Origin: Marisa cornuarietis
Lineage: Eukaryota; Mollusca; Gastropoda; Architaenioglossa; Ampullariidae
DNA length: 64,000 bases
Reading direction: 5' to 3'
Assembly (NCBI GenBank): GCA_004794655.1
Contig: SMMW01000081.1
Location: forward strand, 186,001-250,000
The notes below the pieces were generated by a model, which worked only from the letters and a program-made list of their open reading frames with translations, did no database searches and was not told the origin of the DNA. Shown piece after piece: positions 33,320 to 47,298 of the stretch (position 1 is its first letter; each line of letters begins with the position of its first letter). The position numbers were made by a program, and so were the translations under genes.

Positions 33320-33576
33320 GAAACCTTTTTTTTTCTCGTTTGCGTGATTTATTTAATAGTGTAATGAACTTTTACATTTTGCCTCACCTTCGTTTTTAAC
33401 CATTTTCTACCTTAGGTATTGCGGACAAGGTAACTTTTCTCTCTAGTGCATTCTGTTTTTGTTTTGTATCTGCCAAGTTGTCTTCGTCTCTAAAATCCAC
33501 TTTTGTCAATGTCACGTTATCTTTCCACGCACGAGACCTACGCGATTGCTGCAGAGTATAAGGCTCTGCAAATTTT

Positions 33577-33639
33577 GCCTGCGGACATACCGTGTTGAAC
33601 ACAGCGGTCATCGGGGGATCACCCAGGTTAAACAAGGGC
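33577..33639 (+). pseudogene. 5S 5' fragment (unit 2)
   Basis: Same as 24989-25051. Confidence 0.8.
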
Positions 33640-34064
33640 AATAACAGAAGAATAAATATTATAGGGTTAAACTACTAAGATCCTTGAATTCTAAGCAGCC
33701 CAGATAGCATTTAAACATTTTATAAATGTTTATGAAAGGTTCTCGCAAAATGTTAGAATCACGTTTGCAGCAAACGTTTTTGTCATGTTTATCTTGCCCA
33801 TCAAAGTAATGTTTTATTAATGTTTGCATCAAACTTGTTTCCAACCATTTTAAAATGTTTTATATACATTTTCCTGTAAAACATTTGTAAAAGATTAAAT
33901 AGTTGTTCTGAGCCAACAACTAACGCTGCATCATGGCAAGACCTGTAAGCATATGCCACGTGCAGAGAAAGGACAGTGTGCTCGTGACAAGAACACATCA
34001 CACCCAAATGACACTGTATTTGCGACACGCGGTATAAACGTTGCACCACACGGACGGATCCTAG

Positions 34065-34129
34065 ATGGACTGCCAGACCAGGCCAACCTGTGACAGAGGT
34101 GAGGGAGGCCCTCTAACACTCCGTCACAT
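34065..34129 (-). pseudogene. U2 3' fragment, module C (unit 2)
   Basis: Same as 25477-25541. Confidence 0.85.
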
Positions 34130-34162
34130 GTCATACAGGGGAAGACGTGTAGAAAGAATTTC

Positions 34163-34240
34163 TCGAGATACGATCTGAACTCTAACCCGCTCACTGGAGT
34201 AGGGACAAGCGAGTGTTTTAACCACTACACTATAGTAGCA
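34163..34240 (-). mobile_element. tRNA-like SINE head (unit 2)
   Basis: Same as 25575-25652. Confidence 0.45.
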
Positions 34241-35310
34241 TCTAGCATTCGGGTTCGACAACATAGCATGGCGTTTAAGTGACTTTTAATTTAGAATGGT
34301 GCCATCTGTTTAAGGACTCACTTGAAGCAGTGTTCCGCAATACAATAGCATACAATAGCATTCGAGAGAAATTCATACCCATCAAGTTCCCTACATGGCC
34401 ACCTAGTTGTTAGCACTACAAATGTTAAAATGCTGTTTAACTTATCGCTATTTTGTTTTTAAGGCATTGCAAATTCGTATGGAGCTTTTTTTAAATGAGA
34501 GTATTGTATTATTGAATTGTAAGACAGAGCCATCAATTTAATTGTAAAAAGTTTGTAGCTATGTATGAGTTTGTAGCTATGCATAATGTCAGAAAATACT
34601 TTTAAACCATTCATCCCTTGAAATGGGCCAAATGGCCTGATCAATAAAGTCTGTTCTGTTCTGGGTCCCTTAGCCCCGTTTGAGAGAAATGCTACAGAGA
34701 AGAATACGCAGCAGCCGCGTGGAGACTTACGGCTGCTTCTTCGATTTCATGCGCACTAGGACCTTTTCCGATGCGGACAGGAGCATCTCCTTCATATGAC
34801 CACAGAGAGGTTTTAAGTCACTATTAATATGTTTGGGGGAGGGTTGGGGGCATGGTTGCCCGAACCTTGCGCCTAACTCAACTTTTGTTTTTTTAGGTTT
34901 GAATGATATTGGTGAGGGTTAACCTGCAGTTAGAGCAAATTCTAGAAGCCTCATGTCCCTGTCGTTTGTTTCACCATGGTCAAAGCGCCCTACAGTGCCA
35001 ACCCAGCGGTGAAAGTGTGGGCCTTTCACGCATTAAAATCCCTGATCAAGGCAAGGATGTCTTTACTCCTCCTTTAGTGCCCTGGCCGGTACTTTCATTG
35101 TGAAAAGATTTCGCTCACACGACGTGACCTCGATTATACTATCGGTTTTACTCAACTTTTCCTTTTCCAAAATACTGGAAAGGTTTTGTTTGTGAGTGGG
35201 GGGTTATCTCAGCTTCATTCACAGCACTCCTTAAACACAGATTAAAGACTACCAGCTATTATTTGTTTCTCCTAAACTAAGACACTAATTAATGGTGGGG
35301 GAAAAAAATG

Positions 35311-35360
35311 AAAAATATGGAACGCTTCACGAATTTGCGTGTCATCCTTGCGCAGGGGCC

Positions 35361-35400
<40 letters not shown>

Positions 35401-35416
35401 ACTGCGTGAACAGTAC
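35311..35416 (-). ncRNA. U6: U6 snRNA (unit 2)
   Basis: Complete copy identical to unit 1. Confidence 0.97.
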
Positions 35417-36183
35417 ACACTCTCTTCCCCTACAACTGCAATTAACTACTTCACAATGTGTCACTGTCACAGTTAGGTGTCATAGCATACAGTATCTTCT
35501 GACATGTTAAGTAATTCAACATTTAAAATTGTAGCCATCTTTTTTTCCTGAAGTTCCTCACACTTCTTTAAGACAAAATAGAGGAGCATACACTGATCAG
35601 CAATGTAAGAAGGCTTGTTGCAATAATAGATCGAAATTACTTTTCTGGGTAGTTAATTCCCTTGAAAAGCTACAATGACGCAAGAGTGACCATTTCTTGA
35701 CAGATGATGACTGACTGAGTTATGTCCCTTAGACCACAAGTGACACAGAAAGAAAGTTTCCGACATTGGTGTCAACATTTTCCATTCACAGAGAAAGATA
35801 TCATTTTATCCCAGATTAGATAACCAGTCATGCTGGGAATAATGTCAAAAACATGGCAGTTAAGGAATAGGCTTCTTCGAAATGGCAGTTTGTTGAGATA
35901 AGACACAAGGCGCTTCAGAACCGTAAAAGTGTGGTGCGACAGGGAAGTGTGGAAACTACCCCTTGTCGTAATGCCACTGAAGATCGTAGAACTTTTGTGT
36001 TTTGTACTTCAGACTTGATGTACTTTTCTGTAGATGTGACAGCTGTTCACATTTGTGGGTGTGGGAGACCTACCCATCATTCAATCATGGATAGCGAATA
36101 CTAGAAGCTCTTTCCTATCACATGAACCAACAAGGGCCTGCGCGCTGAGGCGTCACACTTCCTTAGTAAACTATGTTATTCAG

Positions 36184-37432
36184 GGCAACCGGTCAATTCG
36201 ACTAGGGTCAGTCTGACTAAGGTCGATTCGACTAGTGTCAGCTCGACTAAGGTCAGTTCGGCTAAGTCGTTTCGTCTAACGGTCGGTTCGACTAGGGTCG
36301 TTTCGACTAGGGTCACTCTCTGAGTGAGCTTTTTTCAGTCACAGGAAGCAGGTCTGAGAAAGGGAAGCCCGTTCCGCTACAACGTATGTCACTACCTGCT
36401 GGCACTTGCTAGCGAAATCAGTATCGGACATTCAAAACGCGGTTGCAAAACTGCTTTGTGCAATGGTTATGAATTTTGCAAGCAGAGATCGAATACTAAA
36501 GGTGAAGTCTACTGGAGATGTTGCAAGTATGGACCGTTGAAATGTCCTGCATGCATAAAGACACCGGGGACTCAAATTTAGCAGAAGATGTCAGAGCATA
36601 ATCATGAGGGAAATTCAGCAAGAAATAAAGCAGGAGAGGCCGTTTTTCAAATGAAATGCAGAATGCAAGACATTTCATGCGTCCTATATCAGCGGGAGAC
36701 CCCTAGTGGATGTAAACGAATTTGTGTACCTAAGCAGCAAGATGACAGCAGATGGTGACTGTGAACAGGAGGTCAACACCAGGATCAGCAAAGCCAACCA
36801 AGCTTTGGCAATGCTTAAGCCCATCTGGAGATCCACTGGCCTCAGCACCCACACAAAGATCAGGATCTTCAAGCGCAACCTCCTCAGTGTCCTCCTATAT
36901 GGGTCAGAGTGCTGGAAGACCACAGCCTCCATCAAGAAAAAGCTAGAAGTGTTTCAAACCAAGTGTCTGCGGCGCATACAAAAGATCTGGCCCAACACCA
37001 TCTCAAATGAAGAACTGCACGTGAGGGTGGGGATGTGCAGGTCGGCAGAAGCGATCCAACTGCGGCACTGGCGATGGTTAGGTCACGTGTGCCGCATGCC
37101 TCCAGACTCAATCCCCAGAACAGCCCTGCGATGGACACCACAAGGAAAAAGGAACAGAGACGTGAAGGCGATCCATGGAAAAGGACCTCAAGAACAGAGG
37201 CCTATCACTCGAGACAGCACAGCCCCCAGAACAGCAGCAGACAGAACCAGATGGAGGCCCCTTGCTGTTGCCTCACGTGCAAGACGGCACAAAGAGGACT
37301 GATTGATAGATGGCTCGACCGTTAAACAAAATGACTTAGTCGAACTTACCGTTAGACGAAAGGACTTAGTCAAACTGACCCTAGTTGAATCGACCTTAGT
37401 CGAACTGACCTTAGTCGAATCGACCAGGAACC
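36184..37432. mobile_element. MULE-like/foldback element (unit 2)
   Basis: Same ends, target duplication and contents as unit 1: FLYWCH fragment from 36324, LINE fragment 36706-37302. Confidence 0.75.
36706..37302 (+). pseudogene. LINE ORF2 C-terminal fragment (unit 2)
   Basis: Same 198-codon frame as unit 1. Confidence 0.85.
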
Positions 37433-37770
37433 GTCATTCAGCATCTTATTGGGACCATACCGCTCAGTAACTTATGCAGTTCAGTATCTCACTTGGACCA
37501 ACAGCGATAATTTCTTATAATTTCTCAATAATTTCTTAAATCTCAATTTTAAGATATGTGTTTGCTTTCATACACATTATTTTAACTAGTACAGTGTCAC
37601 TTTACTCTTGATCCATATTTAAATCAAATTCATTTAGCATTTGCATCCGCCATGTTATTTCTGTTTGTGTTTTTTTAAAAATAAGTTTATTATTATTTTG
37701 TTCTATTATTTTTTTTTAATTTAGTTATTTTATTCTAAGTAGGTTTAAACCTATAATATTTATTCTTCCA

Positions 37771-37818
37771 GTTAGTACTTGGATGGGTGACCGCCTGGGA
37801 ACACCGGGTGCTGTAGGC
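37771..37818 (+). pseudogene. 5S rRNA 3' fragment (unit 3)
   Basis: Same as unit 1. Confidence 0.95.
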
Positions 37819-38511
37819 AAAACCTTTTCTTTTCTTTCTTGGATTTATTAAATTGTTCTCTGTTTAGTGACATGAACTTTAAGTTTCTTCCCATCTTCAT
37901 TTCTAAGCATGTTCTACTTTAGGCATTGGGGACATGCAAAGTGTTCTCTTCTGTGCATTCTGTTATATTCATCTCCTGGTTTCAAGCCGTGCTTGTCTTC
38001 GTATTTAGAGCATCAATGTCATGTTATCTCTCCTTAGTACAAAAAATTTCGAGAAAATTGTATTTCGCTGCTCGACCACCTTGCTCTCCATGAGACCATC
38101 ATGCTTCAACCTGTATCACGCCATGCCATGCCATGCCATGCCATGCCACGCCATACCACACCATACCATACCATACCACACCACAGACTGAGGCTAATTA
38201 AGCTTAGAAAATAAAGAATGTAGCAGTGAAAGAGTTATGGGATGCTAAGGGTTAATTTAGCATACATGCGCTTTGCTAGAAACAGACGGTTGAGTGACAT
38301 CCCCCATCGGGACACGTGTAATAAATAAATCAGGTGTTTACGGATAAAGTGAACCCGTACACGTTATGCCTGTTAAGAGAAAAGACACGGATCGTGGGAC
38401 ACCGAGCATAACAGCAATGAACTAACTAACGAGCTAACTAACAGGGAAGCCGACGACGTCTTTCTAAGTGGTACCTTCTTTGACGTTGAATTTGATTGCT
38501 CCCCGAGAAGG

Positions 38512-38701
38512 GAGTGGGCCATTCCTGGAGGTACTGCAATACCAGGCCAACCCGTGACAGAGGTGGAGCAAGCCCCTAACACTCCGTCATAGCTCAAAAA
38601 TCAGTTTAATATCGAAGTCTCCCGATGGGAGACGTATCAGATATTAAGCTGATAAGAACAGATACTACACTTTGATCTTAGCCAAAAGGCCGAGAAGCGA
38701 T
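38512..38701 (-). ncRNA. U2: U2 snRNA (unit 3)
   Basis: Complete copy; no difference from unit 1 seen. Confidence 0.97.
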
Positions 38702-39418
38702 ACCTAACACATGTGCAGTTGACGACAGGTAGCGTCTGACTTTCCGTGACATTCGGGTTTGGCAACACAGCATGCCATTCAAGTCATTTCAATGGAGAAG
38801 ATCGGCCATTTGTAAGGGCGTCTTTTATATTCTACGGCAGTAGTTGTTATCTTCCACGTTTTACCGTATTTCTACAGCTACTTTCTCACGATGATACACT
38901 AAGAAAATAGTGATAAACATCTCGTTTTCGAATCTTCTCCCAGCATGAGCAAGGGAAACAACCCCAGTCCCTCGGCAACTTTCCAACACACAAACGGGAC
39001 CTGCTGATGGACGGACACTTGATCGCCTTTTGCTGCAAACAGGCTTTTGTTGTTTCACCCTCCATCCCATCCCATCCCACCCACACTCCAACCTACATTG
39101 CACTTCAGATTCTAGACCAAGTTCACCGTGTGGTGTGTAACAGTGTTACGAGATTCAAGAAAATACACTGCTGGTATACGTTTTTTTTCGTTCTCTCTCT
39201 CTTTCTTTCTCTCTGTGGCTTATTTTGCATTTTGGGTTGGACAGAGCAGACTGGGTTGTGAATTGTACAGCAAGATGTTCTTCCTCTGCTGTTTTCTTCT
39301 CTCTAACATTGAACGTGCGCCTCGTCGGCAACAAACAGGAGGAAAAGGAGCCACGAAGATAAACGGATATGATTAGATGGAGGTATTGGAGAACTGTGGA
39401 CGGCCATTGGCTCGCTAA

Positions 39419-39547
39419 ATTTAGGAGAGTTAGGAGGGCATTAGGAGATTCTGCCGATCTGGTTGGCTATCTGACGCAGAGAAGATCACACGGCTGGGCT
39501 CTCCACGCGGCCACCGCGTATTCTTCTCTGTAGCATTTCTCCTAAAT
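39419..39547. mobile_element. Small palindromic element (unit 3)
   Basis: Same as 22229-22357. Confidence 0.5.
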
Positions 39548-40106
39548 CGATCAAAGGGACGCAACGCACGACTAAAGCGGAGGGAAGGGGACTTGGGTGG
39601 TGTGAAGCTTGGTGATTTTATTAATGAAAGTGTAAATGAGTTGGGTTTTTTTCCATTTGCCTTACTATTTCTTGGTCTATTTTAAGCAATAAAGGTAGAT
39701 CAAATATTTGACAATATTCAATTATTTTAAAGACTTGACCCGTATCGCGAGGGAGGGTCCGTGAGCTTTCACTGAGCGAAAAGCGAACCACACAAATTTA
39801 AATAAAATTGCATACACTACGTGGGGGGTGTGTGTGTGTGTGTGTGTGTGCGTGTGTGTGCTAGAGAGAGAAAGACTTATTTTTGCTCTATGCTGGACCG
39901 AAAAATCGATTAGCTTGTGCATTGTGTAGCATGATGTCCTTCCTGTGCCTTTTTGTTCTTCCTTGAACAAGCCGTTGTTGTGTTGGTCCTTTCGTGGAAT
40001 TTGTGCATGTGCTGTTATGTAGGTACGCGCGTACAACTTGTGACTCGCTGTCTTTTGTTCGCAGGTTACGTTTTAGTGTATAAAGCATTCTAAAGGAGTT
40101 GTTTTC

Positions 40107-40225
40107 GCCTACGGCCATACCACGTTGAACACACCGGTTCTCGTCCGATCACCGAAGTTAAGCAACGTCGGGCCCGGTTAGTACTTGGATGGGTGACCGC
40201 CTGGGAACACCGGGTGCTGTAGGCA
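40107..40225 (+). rRNA. 5S rRNA: 5S ribosomal RNA (unit 3)
   Basis: Complete copy with the same flanking elements. Confidence 0.98.
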
Positions 40226-40729
40226 AAAACTTTTTCTGTTTTTGTTTTGCTGTAGTTGTTGTGTTGTTGTTGGATTTATTAAATAGTTCTCTGTTTAGTG
40301 GCATGAACTTTAATCTTCATTCTAAGCATGTTCTACCATAGGCATTGGGGACATGTAAAGTGTTCTCTTTTGTGTATTCTCTTATATTCATCTGCTGCTT
40401 TCAAGAAAGTAAAGGACGTATAGCAGTGAAAGAGTGATGGGATGCTAAGGGTTAATTTAGCATACGAGCGCTTGGCTAGAAACGGACGGTTGAGTGACAG
40501 CCCCCATCAGGTCACGTCTGCAAATCAATCACGTGTTTACGGATAAAGTCAACTCTTACAAGTTATGCCACTTAAGAGAAAAGACACGGATCGTGCGACA
40601 CCAAGCATAGCAGCAACGTAAGATAATGAATTAACTGACTAACTAAATAGCTAACTAAACAGGGAGGCCGCCTACGTCTTTCTAAGTGAAACCTTCTTTG
40701 ACGTTGAATTTGATTGCTACCCGAGAAGG

Positions 40730-40788
40730 GAGTGGGCCGATCCAGGAGGTACTGCAGTACAGGGCCAACCCATGACACAGGTGGAGCT
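40730..40788 (-). pseudogene. U2 3' fragment, module B (unit 3)
   Basis: Same as unit 1. Confidence 0.9.
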
Positions 40789-41817
40789 TGCTTGAGTTGT
40801 GAATTGTATAGCAAGATGTTCTTCCTCTGCTTTCTTCTTCTCTCTAACATCGAACGTGCGCCTCGTCGGCAACAAACAGGAGGGAAAGGAGCCACGAAGA
40901 TAAACGAATATGATTAGATGGAGGTATTGGAGAACTGTGGACGGCCATTGGCTCGCTAAATTTAGGAGAGTTAGGAGGGTATATTAGGAGATTCTGCCGA
41001 TCTGGTTGGCTAGCTGACGCAGAGAAGATCATACGGCTGGGCTCGCCACGCGGCCACCGCGTATTCTTCTCTGTAGCATTTCTCCTAAATGGGGCTAAGG
41101 GACGCAACTGCGACTGAAGCCGAGGGATGAAAGGGGGCTTGGTGGGCGGAGCTTCGTGGTTTTGTGACCGCAGCAAGGTGTTACAGTTTGTGGTCTACTA
41201 TCCCACGTCGACCCGTACCTAAAGAACACGTAACGGACGGACGGTCAGTACGCGTAGCAGCGGTCCTGACCTAACGTCCCTTGCCGATCCCCTATCTCGG
41301 CGTTGTGTTAGGCCGTGCGTTTACATTTCTTGCTTGCTTGAGTCGCGTAAAAAACATTAAGTGAGACTACAGTGCTGTAGCTATCTCCGTTTAGGTATCT
41401 TCTGACACCCATCACCCATGGGATCCAGTCGCACACTAGACGAAGTTTATTGTGTGACGTCAGTACCAAGTGGTGTAGCCATGTAACGTGATTACACGTT
41501 TTTCTTCCTTTTGCTTACGCGCGCTCACACGGAATGCCAAGTCTTCCATTCAACCTGAACCGGCAAATGGTCCTTCTCCATTTTGTTGGCGAAGATTTTT
41601 CTGCTTGCTGTATTGAAGTGTTGTTTTTCAGAAGAATGTGGTAAAAGGTTTCTTGCTTTTGGGATCTGTGTGTGAGTGTGTGTGTGTGTCTGGTTGTACT
41701 AACTGCGGTAGAGTTTTGCAATTGACGTTCTGTAGGCACACTCATAGCTTTCGCTATATGTTTCTCTTGTTTGCAGTGAACGTTTATTTTATAAAGCTTT
41801 CGAAAGAACCGGTTCTC

Positions 41818-41925
41818 GTCTCCGTCCCATATCACGCTAAACACACCGATCAATCAAGTTAAACAACGGCGGGCCTAGTGAGTACTTGGATGGGTGACCG
41901 CCTGGGAACACTGGGTGCTGTAGGC
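41818..41925 (+). pseudogene. 5S pseudogene, module C (unit 3)
   Basis: Same as unit 1; the following T-run has one extra T. Confidence 0.9.
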
Positions 41926-42183
41926 GAAACCTTTTTTTTTTCTCGTTTGCGTGATTTATTTAATAGTGTAATGAACTTTTACATTTTGCCTCACCTTCGT
42001 TTTTAACCATTTTCTACCTTAGGTATTGCGGACAAGGTAACTTTTCTCTCTAGTGCATTCTGTTTTTGTTTTGTATCTGCCAAGTTGTCTTCGTCTCTAA
42101 AATCCACTTTTGTCAATGTCACGTTATCTTTCCACGCACGAGACCTACGCGATTGCTGCAGAGTATAAGGCTCTGCAAATTTT

Positions 42184-42246
42184 GCCTGCGGACATACCGT
42201 GTTGAACACAGCGGTCATCGGGGGATCACCCAGGTTAAACAAGGGC
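42184..42246 (+). pseudogene. 5S 5' fragment (unit 3)
   Basis: Same as unit 1. Confidence 0.8.
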
Positions 42247-42671
42247 AATAACAGAAGAATAAATATTATAGGGTTAAACTACTAAGATCCTTGAATTCTA
42301 AGCAGCCCAGATAGCATTTAAACATTTTATAAATGTTTATGAAAGGTTCTCGCAAAATGTTAGAATCACGTTTGCAGCAAACGTTTTTGTCATGTTTATC
42401 TTGCCCATCAAAGTAATGTTTTATTAATGTTTGCATCAAACTTGTTTCCAACCATTTTAAAATGTTTTATATACATTTTCCTGTAAAACATTTGTAAAAG
42501 ATTAAATAGTTGTTCTGAGCCAACAACTAACGCTGCATCATGGCAAGACCTGTAAGCATATGCCACGTGCAGAGAAAGGACAGTGTGCTCGTGACAAGAA
42601 CACATCACACCCAAATGACACTGTATTTGCGACACGCGGTATAAACGTTGCACCACACGGACGGATCCTAG

Positions 42672-42736
42672 ATGGACTGCCAGACCAGGCCAACCTGTGA
42701 CAGAGGTGAGGGAGGCCCTCTAACACTCCGTCACAT
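42672..42736 (-). pseudogene. U2 3' fragment, module C (unit 3)
   Basis: Same as unit 1. Confidence 0.85.
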
Positions 42737-42769
42737 GTCATACAGGGGAAGACGTGTAGAAAGAATTTC

Positions 42770-42847
42770 TCGAGATACGATCTGAACTCTAACCCGCTCA
42801 CTGGAGTAGGGACAAGCGAGTGTTTTAACCACTACACTATAGTAGCA
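42770..42847 (-). mobile_element. tRNA-like SINE head (unit 3)
   Basis: Same as unit 1. Confidence 0.45.
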
Positions 42848-43917
42848 TCTAGCATTCGGGTTCGACAACATAGCATGGCGTTTAAGTGACTTTTAATTTA
42901 GAATGGTGCCATCTGTTTAAGGACTCACTTGAAGCAGTGTTCCGCAATACAATAGCATACAATAGCATTCGAGAGAAATTCATACCCATCAAGTTCCCTA
43001 CATGGCCACCTAGTTGTTAGCACTACAAATGTTAAAATGCTGTTTAACTTATCGCTATTTTGTTTTTAAGGCATTGCAAATTCGTATGGAGCTTTTTTTA
43101 AATGAGAGTATTGTATTATTGAATTGTAAGACAGAGCCATCAATTTAATTGTAAAAAGTTTGTAGCTATGTATGAGTTTGTAGCTATGCATAATGTCAGA
43201 AAATACTTTTAAACCATTCATCCCTTGAAATGGGCCAAATGGCCTGATCAATAAAGTCTGTTCTGTTCTGGGTCCCTTAGCCCCGTTTGAGAGAAATGCT
43301 ACAGAGAAGAATACGCAGCAGCCGCGTGGAGACTTACGGCTGCTTCTTCGATTTCATGCGCACTAGGACCTTTTCCGATGCGGACAGGAGCATCTCCTTC
43401 ATATGACCACAGAGAGGTTTTAAGTCACTATTAATATGTTTGGGGGAGGGTTGGGGGCATGGTTGCCCGAACCTTGCGCCTAACTCAACTTTTGTTTTTT
43501 TAGGTTTGAATGATATTGGTGAGGGTTAACCTGCAGTTAGAGCAAATTCTAGAAGCCTCATGTCCCTGTCGTTTGTTTCACCATGGTCAAAGCGCCCTAC
43601 AGTGCCAACCCAGCGGTGAAAGTGTGGGCCTTTCACGCATTAAAATCCCTGATCAAGGCAAGGATGTCTTTACTCCTCCTTTAGTGCCCTGGCCGGTACT
43701 TTCATTGTGAAAAGATTTCGCTCACACGACGTGACCTCGATTATACTATCGGTTTTACTCAACTTTTCCTTTTCCAAAATACTGGAAAGGTTTTGTTTGT
43801 GAGTGGGGGGTTATCTCAGCTTCATTCACAGCACTCCTTAAACACAGATTAAAGACTACCAGCTATTATTTGTTTCTCCTAAACTAAGACACTAATTAAT
43901 GGTGGGGGAAAAAAATG

Positions 43918-43967
43918 AAAAATATGGAACGCTTCACGAATTTGCGTGTCATCCTTGCGCAGGGGCC

Positions 43968-44007
<40 letters not shown>

Positions 44008-44023
44008 ACTGCGTGAACAGTAC
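43918..44023 (-). ncRNA. U6: U6 snRNA (unit 3)
   Basis: Complete copy identical to unit 1. Confidence 0.97.
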
Positions 44024-44790
44024 ACACTCTCTTCCCCTACAACTGCAATTAACTACTTCACAATGTGTCACTGTCACAGTTAGGTGTCATAGCATACAGT
44101 ATCTTCTGACATGTTAAGTAATTCAACATTTAAAATTGTAGCCATCTTTTTTTCCTGAAGTTCCTCACACTTCTTTAAGACAAAATAGAGGAGCATACAC
44201 TGATCAGCAATGTAAGAAGGCTTGTTGCAATAATAGATCGAAATTACTTTTCTGGGTAGTTAATTCCCTTGAAAAGCTACAATGACGCAAGAGTGACCAT
44301 TTCTTGACAGATGATGACTGACTGAGTTATGTCCCTTAGACCACAAGTGACACAGAAAGAAAGTTTCCGACATTGGTGTCAACATTTTCCATTCACAGAG
44401 AAAGATATCATTTTATCCCAGATTAGATAACCAGTCATGCTGGGAATAATGTCAAAAACATGGCAGTTAAGGAATAGGCTTCTTCGAAATGGCAGTTTGT
44501 TGAGATAAGACACAAGGCGCTTCAGAACCGTAAAAGTGTGGTGCGACAGGGAAGTGTGGAAACTACCCCTTGTCGTAATGCCACTGAAGATCGTAGAACT
44601 TTTGTGTTTTGTACTTCAGACTTGATGTACTTTTCTGTAGATGTGACAGCTGTTCACATTTGTGGGTGTGGGAGACCTACCCATCATTCAATCATGGATA
44701 GCGAATACTAGAAGCTCTTTCCTATCACATGAACCAACAAGGGCCTGCGCGCTGAGGCGTCACACTTCCTTAGTAAACTATGTTATTCAG

Positions 44791-46039
44791 GGCAACCGGT
44801 CAATTCGACTAGGGTCAGTCTGACTAAGGTCGATTCGACTAGTGTCAGCTCGACTAAGGTCAGTTCGGCTAAGTCGTTTCGTCTAACGGTCGGTTCGACT
44901 AGGGTCGTTTCGACTAGGGTCACTCTCTGAGTGAGCTTTTTTCAGTCACAGGAAGCAGGTCTGAGAAAGGGAAGCCCGTTCCGCTACAACGTATGTCACT
45001 ACCTGCTGGCACTTGCTAGCGAAATCAGTATCGGACATTCAAAACGCGGTTGCAAAACTGCTTTGTGCAATGGTTATGAATTTTGCAAGCAGAGATCGAA
45101 TACTAAAGGTGAAGTCTACTGGAGATGTTGCAAGTATGGACCGTTGAAATGTCCTGCATGCATAAAGACACCGGGGACTCAAATTTAGCAGAAGATGTCA
45201 GAGCATAATCATGAGGGAAATTCAGCAAGAAATAAAGCAGGAGAGGCCGTTTTTCAAATGAAATGCAGAATGCAAGACATTTCATGCGTCCTATATCAGC
45301 GGGAGACCCCTAGTGGATGTAAACGAATTTGTGTACCTAAGCAGCAAGATGACAGCAGATGGTGACTGTGAACAGGAGGTCAACACCAGGATCAGCAAAG
45401 CCAACCAAGCTTTGGCAATGCTTAAGCCCATCTGGAGATCCACTGGCCTCAGCACCCACACAAAGATCAGGATCTTCAAGCGCAACCTCCTCAGTGTCCT
45501 CCTATATGGGTCAGAGTGCTGGAAGACCACAGCCTCCATCAAGAAAAAGCTAGAAGTGTTTCAAACCAAGTGTCTGCGGCGCATACAAAAGATCTGGCCC
45601 AACACCATCTCAAATGAAGAACTGCACGTGAGGGTGGGGATGTGCAGGTCGGCAGAAGCGATCCAACTGCGGCACTGGCGATGGTTAGGTCACGTGTGCC
45701 GCATGCCTCCAGACTCAATCCCCAGAACAGCCCTGCGATGGACACCACAAGGAAAAAGGAACAGAGACGTGAAGGCGATCCATGGAAAAGGACCTCAAGA
45801 ACAGAGGCCTATCACTCGAGACAGCACAGCCCCCAGAACAGCAGCAGACAGAACCAGATGGAGGCCCCTTGCTGTTGCCTCACGTGCAAGACGGCACAAA
45901 GAGGACTGATTGATAGATGGCTCGACCGTTAAACAAAATGACTTAGTCGAACTTACCGTTAGACGAAAGGACTTAGTCAAACTGACCCTAGTTGAATCGA
46001 CCTTAGTCGAACTGACCTTAGTCGAATCGACCAGGAACC
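44791..46039. mobile_element. MULE-like/foldback element (unit 3)
   Basis: Same as unit 1: FLYWCH fragment from 44931, LINE fragment 45313-45909. Confidence 0.75.
45313..45909 (+). pseudogene. LINE ORF2 C-terminal fragment (unit 3)
   Basis: Same 198-codon frame as unit 1. Confidence 0.85.
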
Positions 46040-46377
46040 GTCATTCAGCATCTTATTGGGACCATACCGCTCAGTAACTTATGCAGTTCAGTATCTCACT
46101 TGGACCAACAGCGATAATTTCTTATAATTTCTCAATAATTTCTTAAATCTCAATTTTAAGATATGTGTTTGCTTTCATACACATTATTTTAACTAGTACA
46201 GTGTCACTTTACTCTTGATCCATATTTAAATCAAATTCATTTAGCATTTGCATCCGCCATGTTATTTCTGTTTGTGTTTTTTTAAAAATAAGTTTATTAT
46301 TATTTTGTTCTATTATTTTTTTTTAATTTAGTTATTTTATTCTAAGTAGGTTTAAACCTATAATATTTATTCTTCCA

Positions 46378-46425
46378 GTTAGTACTTGGATGGGTGACCG
46401 CCTGGGAACACCGGGTGCTGTAGGC
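46378..46425 (+). pseudogene. 5S rRNA 3' fragment (unit 4)
   Basis: Same as unit 1. Confidence 0.95.
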
Positions 46426-47108
46426 AAAACCTTTTCTTTTCTTTCTTGGATTTATTAAATTGTTCTCTGTTTAGTGACATGAACTTTAAGTTTCTTCCCA
46501 TCTTCATTTCTAAGCATGTTCTACTTTAGGCATTGGGGACATGCAAAGTGTTCTCTTCTGTGCATTCTGTTATATTCATCTCCTGGTTTCAAGCCGTGCT
46601 TGTCTTCGTATTTAGAGCATCAATGTCATGTTATCTCTCCTTAGTACAAAAAATTTCGAGAAAATTGTATTTCGCTGCTCGACCACCTTGCTCTCCATGA
46701 GACCATCATGCTTCAACCTGTATCACGCCATGCCATGCCATGCCACGCCATACCACACCATACCATACCATACCACACCACAGACTGAGGCTAATTAAGC
46801 TTAGAAAATAAAGAATGTAGCAGTGAAAGAGTTATGGGATGCTAAGGGTTAATTTAGCATACATGCGCTTTGCTAGAAACAGACGGTTGAGTGACATCCC
46901 CCATCGGGACACGTGTAATAAATAAATCAGGTGTTTACGGATAAAGTGAACCCGTACACGTTATGCCTGTTAAGAGAAAAGACACGGATCGTGGGACACC
47001 GAGCATAACAGCAATGAACTAACTAACGAGCTAACTAACAGGGAAGCCGACGACGTCTTTCTAAGTGGTACCTTCTTTGACGTTGAATTTGATTGCTCCC
47101 CGAGAAGG

Positions 47109-47298
47109 GAGTGGGCCATTCCTGGAGGTACTGCAATACCAGGCCAACCCGTGACAGAGGTGGAGCAAGCCCCTAACACTCCGTCATAGCTCAAAAATCA
47201 GTTTAATATCGAAGTCTCCCGATGGGAGACGTATCAGATATTAAGCTGATAAGAACAGATACTACACTTTGATCTTAGCCAAAAGGCCGAGAAGCGAT
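47109..47298 (-). ncRNA. U2: U2 snRNA (unit 4)
   Basis: Complete copy; no difference from unit 1 seen. Confidence 0.97.

Larger units (their letters stand above)
28488..37075. repeat. Array unit 2
   Basis: 8588 bp. Short (TG)n version; five CCATG repeats. Confidence 0.95.
37076..45682. repeat. Array unit 3
   Basis: 8607 bp. Longest (TG)n, CG-interrupted as in unit 1; one extra T after the 5S pseudogene. Confidence 0.95.
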